Shown in pieces: positions 62,103 to 64,000 of a stretch of 64,000 nt of DNA. Location of the stretch: positions 1 through 64,000 of the forward strand of contig NC_057384.1 of assembly GCF_016906535.1 (NCBI RefSeq), given 5' to 3'. The stretch is from Rhizoctonia solani. Its lineage: Eukaryota > Basidiomycota > Agaricomycetes > Cantharellales > Ceratobasidiaceae. The position numbers and the translations under genes are program-made. The stretch's first letter is position 1. Every line of letters starts with the position of its first letter. The notes under the pieces were generated by a model that worked only from the letters and a program-made list of their open reading frames with translations, was not told the origin of the DNA and searched no databases.

Positions 62103-63296
62103 ATGGAACCAGAGCCGTCCATTGCCGCTCTCCTCGAGGCTATCACAGCCCTCACAGCCACAGTTGGGTCCCTCCAGGACCAAATCCGATCACAAGGCCA
62201 ACAGCTCACTGAGCTTAAAGCCATATGCAAGGAGACCGCCGACCTACTTGGCGACAAGGACCAAGGAACCCAAGCTCAGTCTGGCCCATCGGCTGGGCCT
62301 GTCACTCCCCCCACTCATACAGGGGGAGAAGCGCACACTCCAGGAACGGTTAGGCCTGGACTCAAGGCCCCCTTCCGCCCATCAAGAGGAACGGGCTTTG
62401 ACTCAGAGGAGGAGGAAGAACCCAGGCGAGCCCCCAAAAAGGAGCCTCGCGACACGCCTAAGCGGAGCCTCAGCTCCCTCACCCCCTTTGACTCAGGGTC
62501 CAGCGTAAAGCGGCCCAAAATGGAGCTCCCAGACCCATATAAGGGGGACTCTAGGGGACGAAAGGCAACCCAGTGGCTAGATCGCATGCTGCTGTGGGTC
62601 GCACTTCATCGAGACCAATTCGATGAAGAAGAACAGATGGTCGTGTGGATTCTCTACCACATGACCGACAAGGCTGCCGATTGGGCTCTCCCCGTTATCA
62701 GCTCAATCATTAAGGGCAAGGGAAACCCTCCCAATACAATCCCGGCCTTAACGGCCAAATTCAAGGAGGCATTCGCAGACCCCGATGCCAAAAGAGCGGC
62801 TGCCAGGAAGATTGCCGCGCTAACTCAGTCCACGACCACGGCTGAGTATGTAACCAAGTTCCGTAACCTTATGGCGGAACTTGATTGGAATACTGAGGCC
62901 TTCATTGCCCAGTTCACGCGCAGCCTTCACTGGAAGGTAAAGGAACTCCTGTCCACCAAGGACAATATCCCAGACGATGATCTCAAGGCCATATTTGCCG
63001 CCTCAATCAAAATTGATAATATCCGTCGGGAGAATGAGGAGAACCGACCTAAGAAAACTCCCGCCAAGTCCCCGGCTACCGTAGCCACCACTTCCACCAC
63101 CACCACTCAACGGGTCCGACTGTCAGAGGACCCTAACTATGTAACACCGGAAGAAAGGGATCGCCGCCGCGCGTCTGGCCTCTGCGTCAAGTGCGGTCAA
63201 AAGGGACATGGTATCAAACAGTGCCCCAATGGCTGGAAGGCAACAATCAGAGAGGTGGCTAAGGTTGCCAAGGAATCAGAATCGGGAAAAGATTGA
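62103..63296 (+). CDS. gag: Gag of chromovirus V
   Basis: 397 residues from the first ATG (62103, MEPEPSIAALLEAITALTAT). A coiled-coil-like N-terminus (LQDQIRSQGQQLTELKAIC) is followed by an acidic patch (DSEEEEE), a capsid-like region beginning PYKGDSRGRKATQWLDRML, and the CCHC knuckle CVKCGQKGHGIKQC. The frame is uninterrupted. It is the intact counterpart of the split gag of element I. The slip site is in the last codons. Confidence 0.92.
   Translation: MEPEPSIAALLEAITALTATVGSLQDQIRSQGQQLTELKAICKETADLLGDKDQGTQAQSGPSAGPVTPPTHTGGEAHTPGTVRPGLKAPFRPSRGTGFDSEEEEEPRRAPKKEPRDTPKRSLSSLTPFDSGSSVKRPKMELPDPYKGDSRGRKATQWLDRMLLWVALHRDQFDEEEQMVVWILYHMTDKAADWALPVISSIIKGKGNPPNTIPALTAKFKEAFADPDAKRAAARKIAALTQSTTTAEYVTKFRNLMAELDWNTEAFIAQFTRSLHWKVKELLSTKDNIPDDDLKAIFAASIKIDNIRRENEENRPKKTPAKSPATVATTSTTTTQRVRLSEDPNYVTPEERDRRRASGLCVKCGQKGHGIKQCPNGWKATIREVAKVAKESESGKD
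63284..63290 (+). promoter_or_regulatory. -1 ribosomal frameshift heptamer G GGA AAA (element V)
   Basis: Gag codons TCG GGA AAA GAT TGA. A -1 slip gives AGA TTG AAG TCG..., which stays open to the window end. Position and sequence equal those in element II. Confidence 0.75.
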
Positions 63297-64000
63297 AGTC
63301 GAGGACTGCTGCCAAGCCCCCGACTCAGAAAAAGGACATTGTAGATACTTGCGTAGAATTTGTTTCTGTTGGACTTGACTCTAATAAAAGACCGCTATTA
63401 TTTATCAATCTACACGTCCAAAACTCCCAGGCAGAACCCATTAAAACCCTTATAGATTCCGGCACTACCTCCAACTTCATATCCCCGAGCTTGGTAGAAA
63501 AACTCAAAATCCCAAAAACCCAACTCGAAAATCCACGAGTTGTGAGAATGTTAGATGGTACAATCTCCCAGACTGGTCGCATATGGCACCAGGTTCATCT
63601 CACGGTTTCGGCCAATGGCCACACCCACTCCATCCCATTTCTTGTTTGCCCCATTGGCAACACCCCGGCAATCCTAGGCATGACTTGGTTAACGGCAGAA
63701 GCTCCTCTCATCGATTGGCAACAGGGACTAGTCACATTCCCTGAACAGATTCAGATTGCCTCAGAGGAGGAAGCAGACTCAAACCCTTTAGCGGATCTTC
63801 CCCCACAGTACCACGAGTTCGCTAAAGTTTTTGGTGAAGAAGAGTTCAAGGTCCTCCCGCCACATAGGGAGTATGACATATCTATTGACCTTGTCTCGGA
63901 CGCCAAACTGTCTCCAGGACCAATATACGGCATGACTGACGCGGAATCCAAGGCACTGAAGCAACACATAGATGAAGAATTGGCAACAGGAAAGATCCGT
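63291..64000 (+). CDS. pol: Pol of chromovirus V, start only (protease, beginning of RT)
   Basis: Open in the -1 frame from the slip site to the last base. The protease active site is TLIDSGTTSNFIS, followed by VRMLDGTISQTG, ILGMTWLTAEAPLIDW and the RT entry YGMTDAESKALKQHID. About 235 residues are visible, very similar to element I. RT catalytic residues and everything after lie outside the window. Confidence 0.9.

Larger units (their letters stand above)
61023..64000 (+). mobile_element. Chromovirus V, 5' half (continues beyond the window)
   Basis: 5' LTR, leader, intact gag and the start of pol on the plus strand, inserted into element IV. The protein is close to element I. The predicted target duplication is CCAGG (61018-61022); the other copy is outside. 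Confidence 0.92.

Overview
The window starts at a chromosome end (16 pentamers of CCTAA on the + strand) and runs into a subtelomere made mostly of layered mobile elements. Spliceosomal introns of about 45-100 bp, a fungal-specific FunK1 kinase, Ty3/Gypsy chromoviruses with chromodomains, and a transposase-like gene of a kind common in mushroom-forming fungi all point to a filamentous basidiomycete (Agaricomycete). I cannot prove the species; a Rhizoctonia-like fungus would fit.

Layout. 1-2.0 kb: telomere, about five copies of an ~83-bp subtelomeric repeat, then a 5'-truncated non-LTR retrotransposon with a poly(A) tail and a 14-bp target duplication. 2.8-6.8 kb (-): a ubiquitin-specific protease broken by one frameshift and five stops. 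7.1-9.1 kb (+): an apparently intact FunK1 kinase with two introns. 10.4-12.5 kb (+): a Lys/Gly-rich gene split by a 1.3-kb solo LTR. 12.8-17.3 kb: a stack of solo LTRs nested inside one another. 17.3-33.5 kb: a 1.17-kb inverted duplication whose right arm later received chromovirus I, which in turn received chromovirus II in its gag, which received another solo LTR. 33.6-39.4 kb (+): an unknown Pro/Lys-rich gene and a decayed transposase-like gene ending in an AT-hook and a WW motif. 39.4-45.7 kb: more LTRs and decayed chromovirus III. 45.9-48.5 kb: a foldback element and an unknown gene carrying a solo LTR inside an intron. 48.5-49.8 kb (-): a Tc1/mariner-like pseudogene. 50.0-56.7 kb (-): element VI, a Gypsy-type element with identical 84-bp LTRs. 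58.1-61.0 kb (-): chromovirus IV, interrupted by chromovirus V (+), which runs off the end.

Four mechanistic signals recur. (1) In elements I, II and V the region just after the 5' LTR is complementary over 12-13 nt to an LTR segment about 34 nt downstream of a TATA box, as expected for Tf1/sushi-type self-priming. (2) gag and pol are joined by a -1 frame change at canonical slippery heptamers (GGGAAAA in II and V, GGGAAAC in VI). (3) Nearly every solo LTR has a perfect 5-bp target duplication, so insertion order can be read directly. (4) Decay is dominated by C-to-T/G-to-A changes, many at CpG, including most nonsense codons, which suggests RIP-like mutation or deamination of methylated CpG.

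Coordinates of repeats and splice sites were read by eye and may be off by a base or two. LTR family letters (A-D) and element numbers (I-VI) are mine.
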